From Myxococcaceae bacterium (lineage in GTDB: Bacteria; Myxococcota_A; Polyangia; Polyangiales; Ga0077539): a DNA stretch of 64,000 bases. The translations under genes were made by a program, and so were the position numbers. The notes under the pieces are model-generated. The model did no database searches and was not told where the DNA came from. It was given only the letters and a program-made list of their open reading frames with translations. The stretch's first letter is position 1. The number at the start of each line of letters is the position of its first letter. This document shows positions 23,966 through 34,227 of this stretch, piece by piece. The stretch covers positions 62,001 through 126,000 of the forward strand of contig SCUS01000071.1 of the NCBI GenBank assembly GCA_004297725.1, in the 5' to 3' direction.

Positions 23966-25285
23966 TCAGACCGGGTGGCGCTCTTCGCGGAAGCGGATGC
24001 CCGCGGTCTCGAGCTCGTCGAGGATGGGGTTGTAGACCTCGGGGGTGACCGGGACGACGACGCCGCGGTCGCGGATGGTGCCGTCGAGGATGCGCAGCAC
24101 GCCGATGGCCGCGGGCAGGCCCACGGTGCGGGACATCGCGCTCGGGCCGCCGGGCTCGCCGAAGTCCACCAGCGTCGAGCGCATGAACTCCTTGCGGTCG
24201 CCGTACTCCGCGATGAACTCGTGCTGCAGCACGATCATGTCGCGCTCCCCGGCCTTGTACTGGAGCCGCTCGACCATGCGGCTCACCAGCGCGTCGAGCG
24301 GCGAGGTGTCCGACTCCGGCAGCGCCGCGCCCTCGAACATACCCAGCCAGGTAAGCTTCTGGATGGGCGCGCTGTCCCGCGCGATGCCCGCCTTGGCCGC
24401 GACCGCGCCCTCGACGTCGCCGTCGACGGCCACGTTGCCGAGGGCCGCGAGCACGCCGCGGTACGACTCCGCGGCGTAGCGGCGCCGGGTGTCGTCGAAG
24501 AGCCCGATGTCCGCCATCGCCTTCCAGGTCTCGCAGTGCCCGAGGTTGCGGAGCGTCCCTCGGAACATCGTCTTCACCCCGACGAGGTCATACACGCCCA
24601 CGTACGCGGTGGAGTCGCGGTTGGGGTAGCCCTCGAAGACCCCGGCGCCCTCGACGGTGACGATCTCCGGCTTCGCGAAGAGCTCGGGGCCGGGGATGAC
24701 CACCTCGACGCCGTCGCGGAGGTACTTCGCGGCGTTGCGGGCGGCGAGCACCACGCCCCGCGGCGACCAGGAGAACTTGTACCCGAAGGGGTTGTCGTTG
24801 GCCTCCGGCGCCGGGAGCCCGCCGCAGTAGGAGCGGAAGGACGTGACGGTGCCGCCCGCGGCGCGGATACCGTGGATGATCTTCATCGCGGACATGTGGT
24901 CGATGCCCGGGTCGAGCCCGAGCTCGTTGAGCAGCACCACGCCGGCGGCCTTCGCGCTGTCGTGTAGGGCGCGCATGGCGGGGGAGACGTAGGAGGTGGT
25001 CACCAGGTGGTGGCCGTGGGCGATGCAGCGCTCGGCGACCTTCACGTGGTGCAGGTAGGGGAGCATCGAGACCATCACGTCGCTGCTGGCGGCGAGGCGG
25101 TCGAGCGTCGCGGCGTCGTCGATGTCGAAGGCGACGGAGTTGCCCCGGGGGTGCGAGCGCACCAGCTCGTTGGCGCGGTCGATCGACCGGGCCGCCACGG
25201 TGACGGTGTGCGAAGAGGCTTCGAGAATGTGCCGGACCACGGGACCTGCCACGAGTCCGGCGCCCAAGACGGTGACGTGCGCCAT
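23966..25285 (-). CDS. saccharopine dehydrogenase-like oxidoreductase
   Basis: 439 residues beginning MAHVTVLGAGLVAGPVVRHI, a Rossmann NAD(P) site (GAGLVAG). The family-specific NELGLDPGIDHMSAMKIIHG and FRSYCGGLPAPEANDNPFGY segments are present. It fits the NADP, L-glutamate-forming saccharopine dehydrogenase group (Lys9-like), which makes saccharopine from glutamate and aminoadipate semialdehyde in lysine metabolism. Bacterial copies may work in lysine degradation or on other substrates. It sits between the VOC gene (12 bases upstream) and the DUF218 gene. Confidence 0.9.
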   Translation of the reverse strand: MAHVTVLGAGLVAGPVVRHILEASSHTVTVAARSIDRANELVRSHPRGNSVAFDIDDAATLDRLAASSDVMVSMLPYLHHVKVAERCIAHGHHLVTTSYVSPAMRALHDSAKAAGVVLLNELGLDPGIDHMSAMKIIHGIRAAGGTVTSFRSYCGGLPAPEANDNPFGYKFSWSPRGVVLAARNAAKYLRDGVEVVIPGPELFAKPEIVTVEGAGVFEGYPNRDSTAYVGVYDLVGVKTMFRGTLRNLGHCETWKAMADIGLFDDTRRRYAAESYRGVLAALGNVAVDGDVEGAVAAKAGIARDSAPIQKLTWLGMFEGAALPESDTSPLDALVSRMVERLQYKAGERDMIVLQHEFIAEYGDRKEFMRSTLVDFGEPGGPSAMSRTVGLPAAIGVLRILDGTIRDRGVVVPVTPEVYNPILDELETAGIRFREERHPV

Positions 25286-25297
25286 AGTGCGGTCGGT

Positions 25298-25666
25298 CTA
25301 CTCCACCCCGGGCGTGGATGGGAAGCCGTCGAAGCAGGACACGCCCACGCGGCGCCCGTCGGGGTCGCGCACGTAGACCGTGAAGGCGGTGCGGTGCTCG
25401 ACGCTGACGGCCGCGAGGGCGCAGCGCTCGAGGAAGGCGTCGCGCTCGATGGGGGTCACCCGGAGGGCGAAGAACTCCATGGTTCCGGCGGGGATGCGGG
25501 GCTCCGAGGGGAGCGCGGGCTCGATCATCAGGGCGGCGTCGTCGAGCCCCAGCCAGATGGAGGGGCCGGGCTGCTCGCGCCACACCGCGAGGCCGAAGAG
25601 GGCGATGTACCAGCGGGCGAGGGCGGCCGGGTCGGCGGTGCGCAGGGCGAGGTGGTGGAGCTTCAT
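25298..25666 (-). CDS. VOC family (glyoxalase/dioxygenase superfamily) protein
   Basis: 122 residues, one VOC domain. MKLHHLALRTADPAALARWY gives the first metal-ligand His and the beta-alpha-beta start; the closing strand reads AFTVYVRDPDGRRVGVSCFD. Members bind a divalent metal and act as lyases, isomerases, dioxygenases or drug-binding proteins. There is not enough here to choose. It is the first gene of a minus-strand run with the saccharopine dehydrogenase gene and is divergent from the membrane protein at 25720. Confidence 0.83.
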   Translation of the reverse strand: MKLHHLALRTADPAALARWYIALFGLAVWREQPGPSIWLGLDDAALMIEPALPSEPRIPAGTMEFFALRVTPIERDAFLERCALAAVSVEHRTAFTVYVRDPDGRRVGVSCFDGFPSTPGVE

Positions 25667-25719
25667 CAGGTCGCTCTCGGAGGGGGGATGGACCCTTCGC
25701 GGCGTGGGCGAGAGGATCG

Positions 25720-26466
25720 ATGGCTATGGGAATGTGGGACGAGCTCATGCGCCAGCCGGGGTTCTCGCCCCTGCAGGCGGTGTTCGGGGCGGTGATGTAC
25801 CTCGCGTGGACGGCGGCCTACGCGACCGTCATCCACCGGGGATTCAAGGACCGCACGTACGGCGTCCCGTGGCCCTGCATCGTGCTCAACGTGGCCTGGG
25901 AGGCGATCTTCTCCTTCGAGCTCACGGACGCGAGGCTCCATTGGTTCTTCCTCTATGGAAACCGGTTCTGGCTCGTCTTCGACGTCTTCATCCTCTATCA
26001 GCTCGCGCGCTTCGGGCGCGAGGCGCAGGTGGTGCCGTGGCTGAAGCGCTGGTTCTACCCCCTGTTCGCGCTCTCCGCGGTCGCGGCCTTCGGGGCGATC
26101 TACACCTTCACGCTCTACTTCCATGACCTGAAGGGCGTGGCCTCGTCCATGTCCATGAACCTCGTGATGAGCATCGCGTTTCCGGTCTTCCACCTGTCGC
26201 GGCCGGGGCGCGAGGGCCTCTCCACCAGGGCCGCCTGGCTCAAGATGGTCGGCACCCTCGCGGGCTCGGTCTTCCTGGCGACCTGGTGGCCCGCGCAGTT
26301 CGTCGACGGCCACCTGCGCACCCACCCGAGCGTCGACGAGCCGACCACCTACGGCTTCATGTACTTCCTCTACGGGGCGATCTTCGTCTTCGACTGCATC
26401 TACATCGGGCTCTGCCTGCGCGACGACCGCGAGCGCGCGTTGACCGTCAACCCTCGGGCCTCATAG
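25720..26466 (+). CDS. transmembrane terpene cyclase-like (Pyr4-family) integral membrane protein
   Basis: 248 residues with about seven membrane segments. VPWPCIVLNVAWEAIFSFEL contains the N-x(3)-WE pattern typical of the fungal Pyr4/PaxB-type membrane terpene cyclases, and the length (about 240) and the spacing of helices agree. Bacterial homologs exist whose substrates are unknown. No isoprenoid gene is nearby, so a cyclase activity is only a fold-level suggestion. The ATG at 25720 is preceded by GGGCGAGAGGAT-like sequence. The start lies 54 bases from the divergent VOC gene. Another ATG at 25726 is possible. Confidence 0.6.
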   Translation: MAMGMWDELMRQPGFSPLQAVFGAVMYLAWTAAYATVIHRGFKDRTYGVPWPCIVLNVAWEAIFSFELTDARLHWFFLYGNRFWLVFDVFILYQLARFGREAQVVPWLKRWFYPLFALSAVAAFGAIYTFTLYFHDLKGVASSMSMNLVMSIAFPVFHLSRPGREGLSTRAAWLKMVGTLAGSVFLATWWPAQFVDGHLRTHPSVDEPTTYGFMYFLYGAIFVFDCIYIGLCLRDDRERALTVNPRAS

Positions 26467-26477
26467 CATCCGCGGCG

Positions 26478-27350
26478 ATGTCCCTCTCCCTCCGGGCCTC
26501 CCTCGTCGCGGCGCTCGCCCTCGCGACGCCCGCCGTGGCCCTCGCGCAGTCCGGCGGCAACGTGCAGCTCGTGGCCGCCGGGCGGCAGCAGTTCGATGAC
26601 CTCCGCTACGAGGAGGCCGTGCAGACCCTCTCGGCGGCGCTGCTCCGCCGGGGCAACACGCCCGCGCAGGAGGTCACCATCTACGAGCTCCTCGGGCTCT
26701 CGTACCTGGCGCTCAACCGCGACGAGGAGAGCGAAGGGGCGTTTCGGCTGATGCTCGCCAGGGAGCCCGAGCACGCCCTCGAAGCGGGCCAGGCGCCCCG
26801 GGTCAGGGACTTCTACCAGGGGGTGATGGAGCGCTGGGTGCGCGACGGTCGCCCCGGGCTCGCGAGGACCAGCGACGGCGCACGGTCCGAGCGGCCGGTC
26901 ACCATCGACCATCGCTCTCCCGCGCAGCAGACCGCGGGCGTGGTGCTCACGCTCACCGCGCAGATCACCGACCCCGACCGGCGCGCCGAGGCCCTGGTGC
27001 TCGCCTACCGGCCGGGCTCCCGGGGGCTCTTCCGCAGGCTGCGCACCAGCCGAAGCGCCGGGGTGTTCTCGGCGTCGATTCCGCCGGAGGAGGTGCGCCC
27101 GCCGGTGGTGGAGTACTACCTCGAGGCGGTCGACCCTCGGGGCATCGCGGTGTCCTCGCGCGGCGACGCGTTCGCCCCGCTGCGGGTGGTGGTGCCGCAG
27201 GCCGAGGCGACGCCCATCACGTCGCGCTGGTGGTTCTGGACGGGCGCCGCCGCGGTGCTCGCCGGCGTGGCCGTGGGGACCTACTTCGCCGTGTCGGGCT
27301 CCTCCGAGCCGGAGCCCGCGCGGCTCACCATCACCGTCCGCGGCGAGTGA
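26478..27350 (+). CDS. secreted/inner-membrane TPR-like protein of unknown function
   Basis: 290 residues from the ATG at 26478. The signal peptide is MSLSLRASLVAALALATPAV ending ALAQ. Residues 30-110 look like two TPR-like helical repeats (RQQFDDLRYEEAVQTLSAAL and ELLGLSYLALNRDEESEGAF). A beta-rich domain (residues 145-235) follows, then one membrane helix (RWWFWTGAAAVLAGVAVGTY) near the C-terminus. This layout recurs in myxobacterial proteins of unknown function. It starts 11 bases after the stop of the membrane protein gene, so the two are likely one transcript. Confidence 0.73.
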   Translation: MSLSLRASLVAALALATPAVALAQSGGNVQLVAAGRQQFDDLRYEEAVQTLSAALLRRGNTPAQEVTIYELLGLSYLALNRDEESEGAFRLMLAREPEHALEAGQAPRVRDFYQGVMERWVRDGRPGLARTSDGARSERPVTIDHRSPAQQTAGVVLTLTAQITDPDRRAEALVLAYRPGSRGLFRRLRTSRSAGVFSASIPPEEVRPPVVEYYLEAVDPRGIAVSSRGDAFAPLRVVVPQAEATPITSRWWFWTGAAAVLAGVAVGTYFAVSGSSEPEPARLTITVRGE

Positions 27351-27394
27351 GGGCCTTTCCCTGGTGACCTGCTCCGTGGGATGAAGCCGACCCC

Positions 27395-28156
27395 ATGAGC
27401 GAACACACGAAGCACGGCGCAGGCGAGCAGGGCACGATCGACGTGAGCGAGCGGGGGGCCCCGAAGGATGGGGTTCCGCAGGTGAGCGACCGGAGGCTGT
27501 TCATGCAGCTCACGGTCTTCGAGCACCCGACCAGCTTCGACGCGGCGGTGACGGCCCTCCAGGCGAGGCTCACCCAGAGCCGGATTCCCGCGGTGCTCTA
27601 CGCCGACGTCAACCACCCGCAGGGCCTCGGGCTGCTCACCTTCAGCGAAGACCCGAACCACTTCGTCTCCCGCGTCCACGACGCCGTGCGCGACTGCAAC
27701 CGCGCGGCGGACCTCGCCCCGTGGAAGATCCGCCCGGAGTTCGCGATGTTCGGCCGCACGTACAGCACCGGCTTCGAGAGCGACCTCCAGCACTGGCTCA
27801 TCGACCGGCCGCGCGACACCGTCATGCACGAGGGCTGGGACTGGGTGGTCTGGTACCCGCTCAAGCGCACCGGGGCCTTCAGCCGCCTCGACCCGAAGGA
27901 GCAGGGCGCCATCCTCCGGGAGCACGGCACCATCGGCCGTCAGTACGGCGCGCAGGACCTCGCGCACGACATCCGCCTCGCCTGCCACGGCCTCGACACC
28001 AACGATAACGACTTCGTCATCGGCCTCATCGGCGCGTCGCTCTACCCGCTGTCGCACGTCGTGCAGTCCATGCGGAAGACCAAGCAGACCGGCGAGTACA
28101 TGGAGCACATGGGGCCCTTCTTCGTGGGCCGCGTGATCGCTCGCATCCCGGGCTGA
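27395..28156 (+). CDS. chlorite dismutase-family protein (possible coproheme decarboxylase-like)
   Basis: 253 residues. After a variable 35-residue head, the heme-binding fold is shown by WYPLKRTGAFSRLDPKEQGA, ILREHGTIGRQYG with His177 in the place of the proximal heme ligand, GLDTNDNDFVIGLIGASLYP, and a final EYMEHMGPFFVGRV. The Tyr of WYPLK lies where coproheme decarboxylases (HemQ/ChdC) have a catalytic Tyr. No other heme gene is nearby. True chlorite detoxification would need a distal Arg that I cannot place. The gene is convergent with the next one, with a single base between the stops. Confidence 0.82.
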   Translation: MSEHTKHGAGEQGTIDVSERGAPKDGVPQVSDRRLFMQLTVFEHPTSFDAAVTALQARLTQSRIPAVLYADVNHPQGLGLLTFSEDPNHFVSRVHDAVRDCNRAADLAPWKIRPEFAMFGRTYSTGFESDLQHWLIDRPRDTVMHEGWDWVVWYPLKRTGAFSRLDPKEQGAILREHGTIGRQYGAQDLAHDIRLACHGLDTNDNDFVIGLIGASLYPLSHVVQSMRKTKQTGEYMEHMGPFFVGRVIARIPG

Positions 28157-28157
28157 G

Positions 28158-30233
28158 CTACCGCTCGGACAGCGACCGGGCCCACGCGTCGGCGTCGGCC
28201 CGGGCCCTCGCGTCGGGGTGACGCCGCGCCACCCAGCGCAGCACCGGCGCCGCGCGCTCGCTCCCCAGCGCCGCGGCTCTCGTCGCGTGAAACCTCGCGC
28301 CCTCCACGTCGCCCAGCGTCGCCAGCACCGACGCGAGGTCGGCCCGCACCCCAGCAGGCGTCGCGTCGTCCATGACCTCCGCGGCGGCGGCGAGCGGGGC
28401 GCGCAGGGCGGCGGTGCGGCCCAGCCCCTGGAGCGCCGGGGCGAGCTCGGCCAGCGCGTCGAGGCGCCCCTCGGCGCAGAGCGCGGTGACGTCCTCCAGG
28501 GCCTCGTCGAGGCGCCCCTGACGGACCGCGACCCTGGCGCGCAGCGGGCGCAGCCAGGAGGGCAGCGGGCGCGTGGCCGCGGCCGCCGAGAGCAGCGGTG
28601 AGATCGCCGGGTCGAGGGGCGCGCCGCACGCGAGGGCGACCGAGGCGCGCACCATCAGCGCCTCGTCGCGAGGGAGCCTCGTGAGCTGCGCCGCGAGCTC
28701 GCGAGAGGCCTCCAGCGAGCACTGTGCACGCACCCAGCGAGGACCGCACGGAGACAGCGCCGTGATCCTCGGACCGCCCGAGGCTTCGCCCTCCCGGACG
28801 AACACGCTCCAGGCGCCAGCGAGCTGCACCGGGCGCCAGCGGGCGTCGCCGTCGAGCCAGGCGCAGAGGGCGGAGTCGCGCTCGACCACGGCCGCCCGGA
28901 CGCCGTAGCGTTGGAAGCCCGCGGAGGGGTCGACCGCGCGCTGCAGGTCGCGGCTCATGGCGAATTGCAGGTCGTCGAAGTGCATCGGGGTGCGGCTGTC
29001 GACCAGCGTGCGCACCCGCCCGTCGAGGGCGAAGCCGAGCGCCGCGGAGGCGTCCATCGAGGCGAACACCGCGCTCCCCGCAGGGAGCGAGCGCAGCGTC
29101 GGAACGGCCCCCATGGGCTGCGAGAGCGCGGGCACGCCGATCTCGCCGACGGGCCCCTGGCGGGACTCGAACCACACGGCGCCGCGAGCGAGGACGGCGA
29201 AGGAGAGCGCCGCGAGCCCGAAGGTCGCTCGGCGGCCCGAGCGGGCGTGCAGGGAGGTCCAGAGGGCGGTGGAGCCGGAGGCGGCGAGGGGCAGCAGGAG
29301 CAGCGCGCCGGGGGCGAGGCCTCGCACCGCGGTGGAGGCGAGGAGGCAGCCGAGGGCGGCCCAGCCCAGGCGGCGCGGCCAGCAGCGGCCCGCGTGGAGC
29401 ATGCCGCCCAGACCCAGCAGCAGCAGCGCCGCGAAGGCGGGGCCCATCACCGCCGCGGTGGGGTCGAAGGACTCCCAGAGCGGGCGGTGCATGTCCGCGA
29501 GGTGAGCGACCGCGTCGCCGCGGGAGTGCGCCCTCAGCGCCAGGAGGGCGCCCGGTCCCTGCGCGCCGGTGAGGCACGCCACGGTGACGCCCGAGAGCAG
29601 GGCGAGGGAGGCGCGGTCGAGCGATCGCCGGCGGAGGTGGGCGAACAGCGACGGGGCGACGGAGACCAGCACCATCGGGGCGATCAGCGGGGCCGTCCCG
29701 TGCACCTGCGCCCAGAGCAGTCCCACGGCGACCAGGGCGAGCCCGGTGCGGGGGCTGTGCTCCGGAGAGGCGCCCCAGCGGCGGAGCAGCAGCAGCGAGG
29801 CCAGCAGCAGGGCCAGGGCGAGCACCTCGGGGCGCTCTCTCACCCGGCCCACGAGCGCGGGAAGCGCCAGGGCGAAGATGAGCGCGGAGGGAGGGAGGGA
29901 GACCGCAGGGTCGTGGCCGCGGAGCACGCGCCAGCCCAGGGAGGTGATGAGCCCGCCGAGCAGCGCCAGGAGGAGGGTGAGCGAGAGGGCGCCGCCGTGG
30001 TTCCAGAGGCTGTAGCAGGCGAGGTCCCAGAGCCACTCGGGCACCGCGCGGGTGTCGCCGAGGGCCGCCACGGACATGGGCTCCGGGACCACGCGGCGAC
30101 CCGCTCGAAGCACCGCGCGGCCCAGCGCCAGGTGCCAGAAGAGGTCGGACTCCCTCATGGGCTTGATCGCCGAGAGGGCGCCCAGAACGCCGACGATCCA
30201 GCCCAGGAGGCGCCGGGTGCTCTGCTCGCTCAC
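28158..30233 (-). CDS. polytopic membrane protein with C-terminal helical repeats
   Basis: 691 residues from a GTG at 30233. The first about 400 residues hold ten or more hydrophobic segments. MRESDLFWHLALGRAVLRAG is a motif seen in GT-C-like membrane proteins that act on lipid-linked sugars. The last about 150 residues are helical and TPR-like (RLDEALEDVTALCAEGRLDA, then LGDVEGARFHATRAAAL). A glycosyltransferase role is possible, but no catalytic Asp motif is certain. It is the last gene of a minus-strand run that includes a GDP-mannose hydrolase and a GT-C-like protein, so a glycoconjugate role is suggested. Confidence 0.7.
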   Translation of the reverse strand: MSEQSTRRLLGWIVGVLGALSAIKPMRESDLFWHLALGRAVLRAGRRVVPEPMSVAALGDTRAVPEWLWDLACYSLWNHGGALSLTLLLALLGGLITSLGWRVLRGHDPAVSLPPSALIFALALPALVGRVRERPEVLALALLLASLLLLRRWGASPEHSPRTGLALVAVGLLWAQVHGTAPLIAPMVLVSVAPSLFAHLRRRSLDRASLALLSGVTVACLTGAQGPGALLALRAHSRGDAVAHLADMHRPLWESFDPTAAVMGPAFAALLLLGLGGMLHAGRCWPRRLGWAALGCLLASTAVRGLAPGALLLLPLAASGSTALWTSLHARSGRRATFGLAALSFAVLARGAVWFESRQGPVGEIGVPALSQPMGAVPTLRSLPAGSAVFASMDASAALGFALDGRVRTLVDSRTPMHFDDLQFAMSRDLQRAVDPSAGFQRYGVRAAVVERDSALCAWLDGDARWRPVQLAGAWSVFVREGEASGGPRITALSPCGPRWVRAQCSLEASRELAAQLTRLPRDEALMVRASVALACGAPLDPAISPLLSAAAATRPLPSWLRPLRARVAVRQGRLDEALEDVTALCAEGRLDALAELAPALQGLGRTAALRAPLAAAAEVMDDATPAGVRADLASVLATLGDVEGARFHATRAAALGSERAAPVLRWVARRHPDARARADADAWARSLSER

Positions 30234-30240
30234 GGGCGCA

Positions 30241-30705
30241 TCAACCCGGGAAGTAGGCGCGGGTGTTGGGGTGCACCGTCGGGTCGGCGCGCAGCTCGTC
30301 GGGGTGCATCCACTTCCAGCGGGCGTGCTGGGCGCCGGGGAGGGCGCCGAGGTGCAGGTCGAGCGAGACCCGGTGGGCGATGACCACGTAGTGGGTGGAG
30401 ACGCCCGGCTCGCCCGCGAAGTTGTCCTCGTAGAGGTGCTCGTAGACGCCCAGGGGGGAGGCGTCGGCGAGGCCGATGGGGTGGCCGAGCTCCTCGCCGG
30501 TGAGGCGACGGAAGGCGGCGTCGAGGCGCTCGTCCTTCTGGATGCGACCGCCAGGGACGAACCAGTAGCCCTCCGCGGGGCGGTTGGTTCGCAGGCCCAC
30601 CAGCACCTCCCCTCGGGGGTTGGTCACCACGAGGTCGAGGGAGACCAGCGGCGCGAGGCGCACCACGGTGAGGAAGTCCTGCGTCGAGAGTCGATGGCCG
30701 CTCAT
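30241..30705 (-). CDS. gmm: GDP-mannose mannosyl hydrolase, NUDIX family
   Basis: 154 residues. The modified NUDIX box GGRIQKDERLDAAFRRLTGE plus ELG, and the family-specific LVGLRTNRPAEGYWFVPGG and STHYVVIAHRV segments, match Gmm (NudD/WcaH), which hydrolyses GDP-mannose to GDP and mannose. The usual NUDIX REUXEE sequence is altered to RLTGEE, as in known Gmm enzymes. The length is typical (150-160). It may balance GDP-sugar pools for the glycoconjugate genes on either side. The gaps to the neighbours are 7 and 23 bases. Confidence 0.88.
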   Translation of the reverse strand: MSGHRLSTQDFLTVVRLAPLVSLDLVVTNPRGEVLVGLRTNRPAEGYWFVPGGRIQKDERLDAAFRRLTGEELGHPIGLADASPLGVYEHLYEDNFAGEPGVSTHYVVIAHRVSLDLHLGALPGAQHARWKWMHPDELRADPTVHPNTRAYFPG

Positions 30706-30728
30706 GGGGATTGGTCGGGAGTCTTATC

Positions 30729-32312
<1,584 letters not shown>

Positions 32313-32330
32313 CCTCGGTCTCCGTCCCGC

Positions 32331-33962
32331 TCAGGTCACGGCTTCGCCGAGCAGGATGCGGCCGTGCTCCTCGCGCAGCTTCGACTTCAGGAACTTCCCC
32401 GTCGAGGTGCGCGGGATCTGCGACACCACCACGTAGGCGTCGGGCAGCCAGAACTTCGCGAAGCGCCCCTCGATGTGGGCGCGCAGCTCGTCGGGCGTGG
32501 CGCTCTGGCCCGGCTTGAAGGCCACCGCGGCGACCGGGCGCTCGCTCCAGGTCGGGTGCTGCGCGGCGAAGACGGCGGCCTCCAGCACCGCGGGGTGGCT
32601 CATCAGGGCGTTCTCCAGGGCGACGCTGCTGATCCACTCGCCACCGGACTTGATGACGTCCTTCGCGCGGTCGGTGATGCGCATGTAGCCCTCCGGGTCG
32701 AGGGTCACCACGTCGCCGGTCTTGAACCACCCGTCGTCGGTGAAGCGGTCGCCGCCGTCGCCGTTGTAGTAGCTCGACGCGACCCACGGGCCTCGCACCT
32801 CCAGCTCACCGAAGGTCTCCCCGTCGCGGGGCAGCGGGCTCCCCTGGTCGTTGACGTGGCGGGTCTCGACGAAGGGCACCGCGTAGCCCTGGCTCGCTCG
32901 CAAGCTCAGCAGCTCCTCGGGGCTGCGGTCGAGGAGGCCGTGCTTGATGTTGGCGACGGTTCCGAGGGGGCTCATCTCGGTCATGCCCCAGGCGTGCACG
33001 ACCTGCAGCGAGTGGCGCGTGGAGAAGCCCTCGATCATCGACGCGGGGGCGGCCGCTCCGCCGATGACCATGGCGCGCACGGAGCGCAGGTCCCAGCGCC
33101 TGGGCTCGTTGTCGAGGGCCGCGAGGATGCCCAGCCAGATGGTGGGCACGCCCGCGGCCAGGGTGACCTTCTCGGCGGCCATGAGGTCGAGCAGGGAGAG
33201 GCCGTCGAGGTGCGGTCCGGGCATCACCAGCTTCGCGCCAGCGAGCACGGCGCTGTACGGGAGCCCCCACGCCGCCGCGTGGAACATCGGCACCACGGGC
33301 ATGCACGTGTCGCCCTGTCGGATGCCGAGGGTGTCGGTCATGCAGGACACCATCGCGTGCAGCACCGTCGAGCGGTGGGAGAGCAGCACGCCCTTGGGGT
33401 TGCCCGTGGTGCCGGAGGTGTAACAGAGCATCGCGGCGGTGTTCTCATCGAGCGCGGGCCACGCGTACTCGTCGTGCTCGGCGGCGAGCAGGGCTTCGTA
33501 GTCGTGGGTTCCTTCCGGGGCGGGGCCCGCGTCGGGGACCACGATGACGTGGCGGAGGCTCCGGACCTCCGGGCCGAAGGCCTCGTAGAGCTTCCAGAGC
33601 GAGCGGTCGACGATGAGGACCGAGTCCTCGGCGCTCTGCGCGATGTAGAGCAGCTCGCTCGGGTGGAGCCGGATGTTGAGCGTGTGGACCACGGCGCCCA
33701 TCATCGGGACGGCGTAGTAGGCCTCGAGGTGCTGACGGTGGTTCCAGCAGAGGGTGGCGACGCGGTCGCCGGGGCCGACGCCGAGCTTCTTCAGCGCGTT
33801 GGCGAGGCGGGCGGTGCGCGCCGCGAAGTCCGCGTAGGTCTGCCGGTGCAGGCTCTTGTCGGGCAGCCGGGAGACCACCTCCTGGCGGGGGAAGAACTCC
33901 CTCGCGCGCTGCCAGAGGTGCGTGATCGTGAGCGGGAAGGCCATCATCCGTCCGGTCAACAT
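32331..33962 (-). CDS. medium/long-chain acyl-CoA ligase (AMP-forming)
   Basis: 543 residues. The adenylation motif LCYTSGTTGNPKGVLLSHRS, the GMTEMSPLGTV (A5) segment, DGWFKTGDVVTLDPEGYMRI (A7) and RAKDVIKSGGEWISSVALEN (A8) are complete. A Lys near the end (RTSTGKFLKSKL) is the expected catalytic A10 lysine. It activates a fatty acid through acyl-AMP to the CoA thioester. The nearest subgroup is the medium-chain/alkyl acyl-CoA synthetases. It heads a four-gene minus-strand run. An in-frame ATG five codons downstream is an alternative start. Confidence 0.92.
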   Translation of the reverse strand: MLTGRMMAFPLTITHLWQRAREFFPRQEVVSRLPDKSLHRQTYADFAARTARLANALKKLGVGPGDRVATLCWNHRQHLEAYYAVPMMGAVVHTLNIRLHPSELLYIAQSAEDSVLIVDRSLWKLYEAFGPEVRSLRHVIVVPDAGPAPEGTHDYEALLAAEHDEYAWPALDENTAAMLCYTSGTTGNPKGVLLSHRSTVLHAMVSCMTDTLGIRQGDTCMPVVPMFHAAAWGLPYSAVLAGAKLVMPGPHLDGLSLLDLMAAEKVTLAAGVPTIWLGILAALDNEPRRWDLRSVRAMVIGGAAAPASMIEGFSTRHSLQVVHAWGMTEMSPLGTVANIKHGLLDRSPEELLSLRASQGYAVPFVETRHVNDQGSPLPRDGETFGELEVRGPWVASSYYNGDGGDRFTDDGWFKTGDVVTLDPEGYMRITDRAKDVIKSGGEWISSVALENALMSHPAVLEAAVFAAQHPTWSERPVAAVAFKPGQSATPDELRAHIEGRFAKFWLPDAYVVVSQIPRTSTGKFLKSKLREEHGRILLGEAVT

Positions 33963-34063
33963 CGGCGTCGTGCTCCCTCGTAGCGACTGGGTGTGAAACC
34001 GGGCGCGATGGTGACGGGTGTTGGGGGGGCGGGGGAAGGGGGAGCGTGGGGGGGCGATGCTCT

Positions 34064-34190
34064 CCGGTACGACCGCGAGGCCGTCGGCGGGGATATCCCC
34101 GGTGCGACCGCGAGGCCGTACCGGGGAGATCCTCGCTGGCGACCTCGCGGTCGTACCGGGGATATCCTCGCTGGCGACCTCGCGGTCGTA
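34064..34190. repeat. intergenic repeat cluster with direct and inverted copies
   Basis: A 35-base unit occurs twice back to back (34119-34153 and 34154-34188, one mismatch). A 17-base part of it (CCTCGCGGTCGTACCGG at 34143-34159) is exactly inverted at 34064-34080, and a second, imperfect inverted copy follows at about 34104. A 12-base palindrome GGGGATATCCCC lies at 34089-34100. No gene lies in 33963-34227. The cluster might be a protein-binding array, a mobile repeat or a folded terminator. Confidence 0.7.
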
Positions 34191-34227
34191 TCGCGGCAGC
34201 GCGGTGAGGGGGCCGCGGCCTTCCGCG

